This document shows, in pieces, positions 52,659 through 62,097 of a stretch of DNA of 64,000 nt (positions within the stretch are counted from its first letter, which is position 1; the number at the start of each line of letters is the position of its first letter). The position numbers and the translations under genes were made by a program. Below the pieces are notes generated by a model that was not told the DNA's origin, did not search any database, and worked only from the letters and a program-made list of their open reading frames with translations. The stretch comes from Planctomycetota bacterium (GTDB taxonomy: Bacteria > Planctomycetota > UBA1135 > UBA2386), in NCBI GenBank assembly GCA_016235155.1, contig JACRLW010000004.1, positions 19,361 through 83,360 on the forward strand, given 5' to 3'.

Positions 52659-53431
52659 CAGCTCTCGCGCCGCGAGCGGTAGGAGAAGCGCGGATCGCTG
52701 TCCGGATCCGCGCCGCGCACCTCCGTGACGAAGACCCCGAGCACGTTGCCGCCGAGGTCCTTCAGACCGCGGATCGCCTCGCGCGTCAGGCTCTTGGTCG
52801 AGTACTCGAGGCGCACCGTGAGCAGCGTCCCGTCGGCGCGCGCCGCGATCACGCTCGCATCGGTCGCCGGCAGCACCGGCGGCGTGTCCACGATGATGTA
52901 CGCGTACTGCTCCTTCAGGCGCGCGAAGAGGTCGTCCAGGCGCGTCGAGGTCAGCAGCTCGGACGGCGTCGCGAGCTGAGAACCAGAACCGAGGACCGCG
53001 AGGTTGCGGACGCCGCCGCTGCGGATCGCGGAGTCGAGCCGCACGCGCTCGAGGAGCACGTCGCCGAGTCCCGGCCCGGGTTCGAGGCCGAGGTACGACT
53101 CGACCGACGGGTCGCGCAGGTCGGCGTCGACGAGGACGACCCGATGCCGGTCGAGTTCGGCGAAGGCGAGCGCGAGGTTGATCGCGGAGATCGTCTTGCC
53201 CTCGCCCTTGATCGCGCTGGTGACGACGAGCGTCTTCGGCTCGCCGTCCTGGTTCAGCGCCATCAACTGGTTCCGCAGGCCCCGGAACTGCTCGGCCCGG
53301 TAGCTGGTCGGGTCGTGGAAGACGACGACGTAGGGGTCGACGACGCGGTCGACGATGACCAGCATCTCGTCGTCGGGTCGATCGGGCGCCGGTTCGGCGA
53401 GTTCGTCGTGCTTGCTGCGGAAACGGGTCAC
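52658..53431 (-). CDS. BY-kinase/ParA-like P-loop ATPase (CpsD/CapB type)
   Basis: 257-aa cytoplasmic protein resembling the catalytic domain of bacterial tyrosine kinases. Walker A is SAIKGEGKT (72-80), Walker A' is VLVDADLRDP (99-108) and Walker B is YIIVDTPPV (178-186). SYRAEQFRGLRNQL upstream is the EXXRXXR-like oligomerisation helix. There is no Wzz/GNVR membrane activator gene beside it, and the C-terminus (SYRSRRES) lacks the usual tyrosine cluster, so a ParA/MinD-like positioning role is also possible. GTG start at 53431 with GAGG four bases upstream. It opens the three-gene operon with the coiled-coil protein and MamK-like actin. Confidence 0.85.
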   Translation of the reverse strand: MTRFRSKHDELAEPAPDRPDDEMLVIVDRVVDPYVVVFHDPTSYRAEQFRGLRNQLMALNQDGEPKTLVVTSAIKGEGKTISAINLALAFAELDRHRVVLVDADLRDPSVESYLGLEPGPGLGDVLLERVRLDSAIRSGGVRNLAVLGSGSQLATPSELLTSTRLDDLFARLKEQYAYIIVDTPPVLPATDASVIAARADGTLLTVRLEYSTKSLTREAIRGLKDLGGNVLGVFVTEVRGADPDSDPRFSYRSRRES

Positions 53432-53612
53432 GAAACCTCACGTGGTCCGACGGCGCGCCCGGTCCGCGGCAGGGAGCGCCGGGACCGTCGTGACTATCGA
53501 CGGCCCCGCCGCAACCGCCTGAGCCACGGGCGAGGCTGGCGTCGAAGCGTAGGACACAGCAGCGATCTGCCGCCCGCAAGGGGGCTTGGGCGTCTCTCCG
53601 GACCGGATCGAC

Positions 53613-55268
<1,656 letters not shown>

Positions 55269-55317
55269 GCGCGGAAACATAGCGAGCCGGGCAGGGTGGT
55301 CGACGCGCCGGCCGCGC

Positions 55318-57807
55318 TCAGAAGCGAGCGATGCTGAAGTAGAAGATCCGCTCCTGGTCGAGGTCCTCGGCGAGGAGCGGCCAGGCGACGTCGAACTCGA
55401 GCGGCGCTTCGAGCACGGGCACGAGCACGCGGACGCCGAAGCCGTAGCTGAGTCGCGGCGAACCGAGGTCGTGGATCGCGAGCCCGAGCATCCCGTAGTC
55501 GACGAACAGGTGGCCGCGCAAAACCTCGGTCTCGCGGAGTTGGCCCTGTTGGCGCGTCGAGAACAGCGGGAACCCGTACTCGAGGCTCGACAGGACCCGC
55601 GCCTCGCCGCCGGTCGGCTTCCCGAACTGGAACGGTCCGGCGCGGCGCTGCTCGAAGCCGCGCAGCGTGTTGCCGCCCATGTAGAAGCGCTCGGTGAGGA
55701 ACAGGTTCTCGTCCTCGCCGAAGCCGCCGCCCCAGTCGAAGCTGCTCTTCAGTCGCAGCACGTGCGCGCGGTCGCGCGCGTCCTTCCACAGCCGGAAGTA
55801 CTGGGTGTGGTTGAGGCCGACCTTCCAGAAGTCGGCCGACGCGCCGAGGAAGCCGCCGGCGAACTCGCCGCCGAGCCGCACGCGGAAGCCCTGCGTCGGT
55901 TCGATCGGGTAGTCGACATCCGAGAAACTGAGGTTTGCCGACAGGCCGCGCACCTCGGTGTGGCCTTCGGCGTCGAACACGAGCGTCGGGGCGCCGGGCT
56001 GCACGTCCCGCACGAGCACCGTCTCGTCGCGGAGGGCAAAGCCCACGCTCAGCTCCTCGGTGAAGGAGCGTTGGAGGCCGAGTTCGCCGCCGAGCGTGTC
56101 GGAACGGAACGAATCGAGCGACTGCAGACGCCGGTAGGCGGCGACGCGCAGGCCGATCGTGTCCATGTGCGTCTTGAACAGGTCCGGCTCGAAGAACGAG
56201 ATGTCGAAGAAGCTCAGCTCGGTGCCCGGCATCGCGGTGAGGCTGAGTTCCTGTCCCCCGCCGTGGAACGCCTTGTTCGAGCCGATCTCGCCGAACCAGT
56301 CGATCGGGTTCCACGACGACGGCAACCGGGAGATGTCGAAGTTGCGCTTGAGGAACTGCAGGCGCGCCTGCACGCCGAACGCGGTGCTGACGCCACCGCC
56401 CCACAGGAAGCTGCCGGTGTCGCCCTCCTGCACGTCGATCGCGAGATCGACCTGGTCGGGCAAGCCCTCGACCGGCAGGAGTTCGAACTTCGCGCCGCCG
56501 TAGCCCTGCCAGTCGGAGAAGTAGCGCAGCGAGTCGAGCACGTTCTGCGAACGTTCGAGTCGCAGCAGGTCGAGCCGCTCGCCGGGCATCTGGAAGATCT
56601 TCCGCAGCACGATGCGATCCTGCGTGTCCGTGTTGCCGCGCACGTGCACGGCGCGGAGCTGCTTGGGGGAGCCCTCATGGACCGGGAACACGCGGTGGAC
56701 TTCGGCGCCCTCGACGTCGCAGCGCTCTTCCGGATGGTTGACCTGGAACGCGTTCTCGATGCCGCGCCCGAACTGGCCCTCGCGCGGGTGTCCGCGCTCG
56801 CCGTAGAAGCGCGCGATCGCGAGTTGGTCCTGCTCGATCTGGAGGAAGTCGTAGGGCGCGCCGACCTTCGACTTCACCAACGCGAGCAGGTCCTCCTTCG
56901 GATAGCGCGACGGCCCGTCGCCGTCGAAACGTACGTCGATGCTCGCGACCTGGTAGCGCCGGCCTTCGACGATCCGGATCGTGAGGTCGACGACCGTCCG
57001 GTCGTCCCGGTACTCCTCGCCGACGAACTCGACGCGCGCGTCGCGGTAGCCGCGCTGGCGGTACCACACGCGCAGTCGATCGAGATCCTCGTCGAGCACC
57101 TCCCGCGAGTACTCGGTGCTCGACAGCAGCCCGGCGGCCTCGCTGGTCAGTCGCGGACTGCCGGCGAGGTTGTCGGCGAAGCGCAGCGCGATCCAACCCG
57201 GGTACGCCGCGTTGCCGAGGTAGACGATGCGGCCGATCTTCACGCGCGGCCCCTCGTCGACCCAGAAGTGGAGCACGCTGTTCGAGCGATCCTCCTCGAT
57301 CCGGACCTGCACGAAGGCGTGGCCCTTGCGCCGGTAGCGCTCGCGCAGGGTCAGCGCGTACTGGTCCGCGGCCCTGCGGTTGATGCGCTGCCCGACGTCG
57401 AGTCCGAGCAGGGTCCGCACCTCCCGCTCGGTGAACGCAGAGAGGCCATGGAACTCGTAGCGGTCGAAGGTCCGCTCCTCCTCGAGGACGAACCAGACGC
57501 GCACGCCGTTCTCGACCTCCTCCACGTCGCAGCGCGCGATCAGCTTGAACTTCGCGAGCAGGAGCTGGAGATCCGCCTCGACCTCGGCGGCGCGAAGCGG
57601 TTGACCGACCCGCGTGCGCAGCGCGCGCGCGACGAGCTCCGCGCTCGCTTCCGGTTGGATCACGAGTTCGACGACCGTCTTGCCCTCGGCGGCGTCGCGC
57701 TCCTGAGGCTTCTGGGGCGGGTCCTGCGCCGCGATCGTCGCCGCGACGGCGAAGGTGCCGAGGAGCAAGAGGAGCCGCGCGCAGGTGCTGCGCCGCACGA
57801 ACCTCAC
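55318..57807 (-). CDS. bamA: BamA/Omp85 outer-membrane assembly factor
   Basis: 829 aa. The signal peptide ends ...AATIAAQ. Residues ~45-420 form a series of POTRA domains ([50 protein letters not shown]), and ~440-829 is the D15 barrel. The barrel includes [31 protein letters not shown] (the VRGY-like substrate-exit motif as LRGF) and a C-terminal aromatic (YFSIARF). It inserts beta-barrel proteins such as the secretins and DUF481 protein here. GTG start at 57807, overlapping the dnaB stop (GTGA). Confidence 0.9.
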   Translation of the reverse strand: MRFVRRSTCARLLLLLGTFAVAATIAAQDPPQKPQERDAAEGKTVVELVIQPEASAELVARALRTRVGQPLRAAEVEADLQLLLAKFKLIARCDVEEVENGVRVWFVLEEERTFDRYEFHGLSAFTEREVRTLLGLDVGQRINRRAADQYALTLRERYRRKGHAFVQVRIEEDRSNSVLHFWVDEGPRVKIGRIVYLGNAAYPGWIALRFADNLAGSPRLTSEAAGLLSSTEYSREVLDEDLDRLRVWYRQRGYRDARVEFVGEEYRDDRTVVDLTIRIVEGRRYQVASIDVRFDGDGPSRYPKEDLLALVKSKVGAPYDFLQIEQDQLAIARFYGERGHPREGQFGRGIENAFQVNHPEERCDVEGAEVHRVFPVHEGSPKQLRAVHVRGNTDTQDRIVLRKIFQMPGERLDLLRLERSQNVLDSLRYFSDWQGYGGAKFELLPVEGLPDQVDLAIDVQEGDTGSFLWGGGVSTAFGVQARLQFLKRNFDISRLPSSWNPIDWFGEIGSNKAFHGGGQELSLTAMPGTELSFFDISFFEPDLFKTHMDTIGLRVAAYRRLQSLDSFRSDTLGGELGLQRSFTEELSVGFALRDETVLVRDVQPGAPTLVFDAEGHTEVRGLSANLSFSDVDYPIEPTQGFRVRLGGEFAGGFLGASADFWKVGLNHTQYFRLWKDARDRAHVLRLKSSFDWGGGFGEDENLFLTERFYMGGNTLRGFEQRRAGPFQFGKPTGGEARVLSSLEYGFPLFSTRQQGQLRETEVLRGHLFVDYGMLGLAIHDLGSPRLSYGFGVRVLVPVLEAPLEFDVAWPLLAEDLDQERIFYFSIARF

Positions 57808-60296
57808 GCGATCGGCTCCCGTCGCCCTGCGTAGTTCTCGAAGCGCATGTACTCCGCGAAGAAGCGCAGCTTCACGTCGCCCGTCGGGCCGTTGCGCTGC
57901 TTCGCGACGATCAGCTCCGCGAGTCCGGCGTTCTCCTCGGTGCGCTTGTAGTACTCCTCGCGGTGCAACAGCATGATCACGTCAGCGTCCTGCTCGATGG
58001 CGCCCGAGTTGTGGCTGACGATCCCATCCGCGAGCCAGTTTGCCGGACCCGGGACCGTGAGGTCGAAGACCTCCTCGCGTCCCGCGGGCTCGACGGCGAC
58101 GACCTCGTCCCAGAACAGATCGCTCGAGGCGTGCGCACGGAGGATGTCGTCGTCCAGGATCTCGGCGTACTCGGCGAGCACGGCTCGGGACGGCGAGAAG
58201 TCGAAGTGAGCGTCACCGCCGTACGACGTACCGCGGAGCGAGGCCATCACGCGCTGGGAGATGCCGCGGCGACGCATGGATTCCTTCACCTTCCTGAAGC
58301 ATTCCATCGGCACGGTGTCCACATTGGTGCCGCGCTCGGTTCGGGCTAGTGCGACTCGCAAGACGACTGCCTGAGGTTCCCGCGGTCCAAACCCACCGAC
58401 GGCATCGAGGAAGCGCGACTGGGAGACGCCGCCCGAAACCGTGACGTGGTGATTCGGACGGTAGCTCCCCTGCTTGGCGATGTAAGTGCGCGAGACGATC
58501 CCAAGGCGGAGCAGCAGCGCCGAGACGTCGGAGGCGAGACCTGGACTGTTCGTGGCGTAGAACACCCGGTGCGCTCCTCGACCCGAGGTCCGCGTCCAGA
58601 TGCTCCCATCAGTCGCCCAGAGATGCCGCGTCAGCAGGGCTAGCTGTCGGTCTCCAAGGCGGAACGCTGCCGCCGGAACGCGTTTCTGGTGCGAACGCTG
58701 ACCGAAGATGCCGAGCTCGCGCAACCACGCACCCACGCCCCGAGGGTGCCATCGGTTCCCATTGCCGGAGATCAAGAGCTGGAACCACGAGCGGCGCCCC
58801 GAGTACCGCTTCACGTCCGCTCCGAACTCCTCACAGGCCGCCTGCCTCACGATGTCCGCATTCCGCTCGGAGCTCGTGGTGTAGCGCAAGGGCTGATGGA
58901 CGAGATAGCTGCCGTCTCCGATGAGCTGGCCGAGCAACGCGATGCGCTGGTCGTTCCACCGATCGGGAGTCGTGGGTGCCGGAATACCCCGAGCAAGAGC
59001 GAGGCGCTGACCGGTGCGCAGGTCTCCCGCCCGTACCCAGCCCGAGAACGAGAGCAGTCGGTGTCGGGCCGTCACGCGAATCGAGCGTCCGGACGCGAGC
59101 CGCACGCGAAGCACGGGTCGCACGCCGACGCGCCACACGCGGTCCGAGCGCGCTACCACGACCTTCCCGGAGCGATCGACGGACCACACGGACGGCTTGG
59201 TCCCCACGAGATCACGGATGGGGACCCTTCGTCCGTCGGTGAGGCACACGGGCGTGTCGCCCGTGACGCACTCACGCAGATCGCTCATCCGCGGGCGGTG
59301 GTCCTCGCGACCTTCGACGTCGCGGTTGAGCTGGCTGAGCGCGATCACCGGGATCTCGAGTTCGCGCGCCAGTCCCTTGAGCGAGCGGGAGATCTGCGCG
59401 ATCTCCTGCTGGCGGCTCTCGACGCGGTGTCCGCCGCCCATCAGCTGGAGGTAGTCGACGACGACCAACGCGAGCGGCTGGTTCTGGCGGTGGCGGCGAC
59501 ACTTGGCGCGCAACGTCGCGGGCGAGAGACCGGCGCCGTCGTCGACGTGGATCGGCGAGTCGTAGAGCCGCGCGGCCTCCTGCTGGAGACGGTCGTACTC
59601 GCCGTCGGTGATGCGCCCGCGGCGCATCGCCTGGCCGTTGATCTGCGCGCGCGCACACAGCATGTTCGAGATCACCTGCTGCGCGGACATCTCGAGGCTG
59701 AAGATCAGCACGCCGTGTCCCTTCTGCGCGACGCGCTCGCTGAGGTCGCGTTGCGAGCGGAAGAAGTCGATCCGCTCGAAGGTCTTCTGCAGCACCGCCT
59801 CGATGCTCTTGATGTCCTGCTGCGCGCTCATCCGCGCGATGCGGAAGATCCGCTCCTCGGCCATGTCGAGCAGCTCGCGCGGGTCCGCCGAGTTGCGGTA
59901 GGCCTGCTCCGCGATCTCCTCGCAGATCTCGAGCAGCCGGCGCTGGATCGACTTCTCGCGGACGATCTCGGCGTGGTAGCCGACGCCGGCGGCGGAGACG
60001 ACGCCGTTGAGGAAGCCGATCAGTTCCTCGCGACCGCCGACCTCGACGAGCTCGCCGCGCCGCGAGAGCACCTCCTCGACGGTGAGCACGTCGACGTGAC
60101 CGCCGCGCTCGAAGGCCTCGAGAATCGCAACGAAGACGATGCGATGGCGCGGCAACCAGAAGTCCTCCGCCTCGAGGACCTGGCTGACGTCGGAGATCGA
60201 GCTCTGGTCGAGGAGCAACGACCCGAGCACGGAGCGCTCGGCGTCGACGTTGCGCGGCTTGCCGCGCAGCTCGGTGCCCGGTCCGAAGTCCACCAT
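57804..60296 (-). CDS. dnaB: Replicative DNA helicase DnaB with intein and no Walker A segment
   Basis: 830 aa including a 421-aa intein (residues 343-763); spliced product about 409 aa. The N-domain (VDAERSVLGSLLLDQ; DFWLPRHRIVFVAILE) is normal. At RIDFFRSQR (residues 174-183) the sequence jumps directly to SERVAQKGHGVLIFSLEMS: the usual ~45-residue block with linker end and GRPSMGKT-type P-loop is missing, in frame. Later helicase motifs are intact: VVVDYLQL, ALSQLNRD and AKQRNGPTG. A helicase without Walker A should not hydrolyse ATP normally. ATG 60296 is chosen for its GGGAGG SD; ATG 60320 is the alternative. Its stop overlaps bamA. Confidence 0.88.
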   Translation of the reverse strand: MVDFGPGTELRGKPRNVDAERSVLGSLLLDQSSISDVSQVLEAEDFWLPRHRIVFVAILEAFERGGHVDVLTVEEVLSRRGELVEVGGREELIGFLNGVVSAAGVGYHAEIVREKSIQRRLLEICEEIAEQAYRNSADPRELLDMAEERIFRIARMSAQQDIKSIEAVLQKTFERIDFFRSQRDLSERVAQKGHGVLIFSLEMSAQQVISNMLCARAQINGQAMRRGRITDGEYDRLQQEAARLYDSPIHVDDGAGLSPATLRAKCRRHRQNQPLALVVVDYLQLMGGGHRVESRQQEIAQISRSLKGLARELEIPVIALSQLNRDVEGREDHRPRMSDLRECVTGDTPVCLTDGRRVPIRDLVGTKPSVWSVDRSGKVVVARSDRVWRVGVRPVLRVRLASGRSIRVTARHRLLSFSGWVRAGDLRTGQRLALARGIPAPTTPDRWNDQRIALLGQLIGDGSYLVHQPLRYTTSSERNADIVRQAACEEFGADVKRYSGRRSWFQLLISGNGNRWHPRGVGAWLRELGIFGQRSHQKRVPAAAFRLGDRQLALLTRHLWATDGSIWTRTSGRGAHRVFYATNSPGLASDVSALLLRLGIVSRTYIAKQGSYRPNHHVTVSGGVSQSRFLDAVGGFGPREPQAVVLRVALARTERGTNVDTVPMECFRKVKESMRRRGISQRVMASLRGTSYGGDAHFDFSPSRAVLAEYAEILDDDILRAHASSDLFWDEVVAVEPAGREEVFDLTVPGPANWLADGIVSHNSGAIEQDADVIMLLHREEYYKRTEENAGLAELIVAKQRNGPTGDVKLRFFAEYMRFENYAGRREPIA
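58008..59270 (-). mobile_element. DnaB intein with LAGLIDADG endonuclease
   Basis: 421-aa intein inserted after SDLRE and before SGAIEQDAD, the known DnaB-b site. Block A starts CVTGDTPV (catalytic Cys1), block B has VTARHRLLS (TxxH), and blocks F/G are EEVFDLTVPGPANWLADG to VSHN with Ser+1. The middle holds a dodecapeptide endonuclease: LLGQLIGDGSY and LTRHLWATDGSIW carry the two acidic active-site residues. All splicing residues are present, so splicing and homing both look possible. A mobile protein element confined to one gene. Confidence 0.93.
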
Positions 60297-60453
60297 CGGC
60301 CCTCCCTGGTCTTTGGTCATCGTTCGCGTCCGGTCCGCGCAGGGTCGTGCGCGGGCGGGGCATCTTGCCGAGCACGCGCCGCTGCGATCAAGGTTCGTGC
60401 GACGCGCGCCGGTGCACAGTTCGTGGAAGAGATTCCACCGTCCGGGCTGCGGC
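60297..60453. other. Short gap upstream of dnaB
   Basis: 157 bp between the dnaB start and the end of the FtsK-gamma-like remnant. It holds the GGGAGG SD of dnaB and presumably its promoter. No gene is seen. Confidence 0.4.
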
Positions 60454-60597
60454 TCAACCTTCGAGCACCACGCGGCCCTGCGTCGCGTCCTCGCCGCACT
60501 CGACAACTCCGCGCCGTTCGAGCGCGCGCATCAGCTCGATCGCGTCCTCGGCGCCGACGCGGAGCGGCCGGCGCAGGAACGTCACGCTCGCGCGGCG
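60454..60597 (-). pseudogene. FtsK gamma-like winged-helix remnant after an in-frame TAG
   Basis: 47 codons directly follow the TAG of the 4TM gene in the same frame and end at TGA 60456-60454. They read RRASVTFLRRPLRVGAEDA, then IELMRALERRGVVECGEDAT and QGRVVLEG. Together with the preceding EARELVVR this matches the FtsK gamma domain pattern, including that of the FtsK in this window (RGSATLIQRALAVGYTRA; LLEMMEEDGIVGP). The TAG falls where relatives have a Lys or Arg. It is either a nonsense mutation, a base error or a readthrough site. Confidence 0.6.
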
Positions 60598-61944
60598 CTA
60601 GCGGACGACGAGTTCGCGCGCTTCGGCGATCAGGGCTTCCTCGAGCCGGGACGCCCCGAACAGCCGCTGCTGGGCGGGCGAGACCTCGGGCCGCGCGAGC
60701 TCGACGACGGGCTCGGGCTCGGGCTCAGGCTCCGGCTCCGGCTCCGGTTCGGGCTCGCGGCGCGGGTAGGGCTTGAGTTCGACGACGCGCTCCAAAGGCG
60801 CCGGGTCGGCGAACTCGTACTCGGCCGCGGACGCGTCGTCCTCGGTGACGTCGAACTCGATCACGCGGTCGTCGAGCGGATCGGACTCGTCCTCGAACAC
60901 GAGCACGGAATCGGGCTCCGGCTCGGGCTCCGCTTCCGGCTCGGACTCGGGCGCCGCGTGCGGCGACTCCGCGTCGAGCCGGTCGAGCGCGTCGGCCTCG
61001 AGCGCCGCCGCGGCGTCGTCGCCGCTCTCGACGGAAGCGAAGGCGACGTCATCTTCGATCGGTTCGATCGGTTCGAGCGGCGGAGCGGCCGGAGGCGACG
61101 GCGGCGGCGGCGGAGTCGTCGCCCACTCCCGCCGTACACGACGTCGCTCGCGGCGATCGCCGGCCTCGGGAACGACGGCGACTTGCGACAGCGCGTCGGC
61201 TTCACCGGGCGGAGCGTCGTCCTCGCGCGGGCGGCGCAGTTCGGACTCGACGTCGCGCTCGCTGACCGGGGCCGGCTCCGGCGCGCGCACCCCGTGCGCG
61301 AGGCGCAGGCTCTCGAGTTCGGCGATCGCGGCGCGTTCGACGCCGTCGTTGTTCTGAGCACGCCGCTCCTGTGCCTCGCCGGCCGCGTCGTCCACGTCGA
61401 GCATCGGAGTCGGCCTGGACGGCAAGGGGCTGTCGCTCGCCGCGCGCTCTGCCAGGCGCTTGAAGAAGCCGAAGAAGAAGAAGTCCGTCGCCAGCAGCAA
61501 GGACGCGATCACCGCCACGCCGACGAGGAAGGTCGCGAGGCCCGGCGAGAGGGCGTCGGCGAGGCGCTGCGCGAGGTAGCTGCCGATCCGTCCGCCGGCC
61601 TCGATCGACGCGCCGTCCCCGCGCAGGCCGACCAGCACCGCGAGGCAGAAGCCGAGTGCGAGGATGCGGAAGAGCCGGCCGAGCGGCCGGTCCACCCGTC
61701 CGGTGAGGAACCAGATCGAACTCCAGACGAAGGCGAGCGCGGCGACCATGAAGCTCGGCTCGAAGCCGAAGAGGTCGTCGACACCCTTCACGAACGGCGC
61801 GAGCGGGCCGGTCGGCGCCGGCTGGAACAGCCGCAGCCAGGTGATCGCCGCGAGGAATCCGGCGGCGATCGCGAACGAGACCAGCGGAAACACCCACCTG
61901 GCGTCGCCCCGCGGGCTCGCGTCGGCATGGTCGGGGTCGGACAT
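60598..61944 (-). CDS. FtsK-type 4TM membrane protein without motor domain
   Basis: 448 aa. Four membrane helices lie in the first ~190 residues (WVFPLVSFAIAAGFLAAITW; FMVAALAFVWSSIWFL; LFRILALGFCLAVLVGL; ATFLVGVAVIASLLLATDF), with the GGRIGSYLAQRL loop typical of the FtsK/SpoIIIE 4TM region. Residues ~200-420 are an acidic Pro/Glu linker including an EP repeat. There is no ATPase domain. The C-terminal EARELVVR is the first part of an FtsK gamma-like domain that continues in frame past the TAG stop. It lies 153 bp downstream of the FtsK motor gene. Probably division-site associated, or a degraded FtsK paralogue. ATG 61944 is used; 61965 is possible. Confidence 0.72.
   Translation of the reverse strand: MSDPDHADASPRGDARWVFPLVSFAIAAGFLAAITWLRLFQPAPTGPLAPFVKGVDDLFGFEPSFMVAALAFVWSSIWFLTGRVDRPLGRLFRILALGFCLAVLVGLRGDGASIEAGGRIGSYLAQRLADALSPGLATFLVGVAVIASLLLATDFFFFGFFKRLAERAASDSPLPSRPTPMLDVDDAAGEAQERRAQNNDGVERAAIAELESLRLAHGVRAPEPAPVSERDVESELRRPREDDAPPGEADALSQVAVVPEAGDRRERRRVRREWATTPPPPPSPPAAPPLEPIEPIEDDVAFASVESGDDAAAALEADALDRLDAESPHAAPESEPEAEPEPEPDSVLVFEDESDPLDDRVIEFDVTEDDASAAEYEFADPAPLERVVELKPYPRREPEPEPEPEPEPEPEPVVELARPEVSPAQQRLFGASRLEEALIAEARELVVR
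60709..60757 (-). repeat. Hexanucleotide repeat encoding Glu-Pro
   Basis: Eight to nine units of gggctc/ggctcc on the plus strand encode an EP dipeptide run in the 4TM protein linker. A shorter run of the same kind lies near the window end (about 63935-63960) in the FtsK linker. Confidence 0.8.
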
Positions 61945-62097
61945 CGTCACCTCCGTTCGCCACACCGCCGACCCGACGCAGTGCGGCGTCTGGTTGGACG
62001 CCTTGCGGCGAGGCCGACGGTCTTGTCGAGGCGCGCAGGATAGCGAGGCCGACTTCGCCGGGCCAAGTCCGCTCCGCTGCGCTCGGATCGCGGAAGC

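Noticed and set aside
52658..53431. Capsule/exopolysaccharide tyrosine kinase as a firm call for the ATPase
   Set aside because: No Wzz-type activator, polymerase or glycosyltransferase gene is adjacent and the tyrosine tail is absent, so only the fold-level call is kept.
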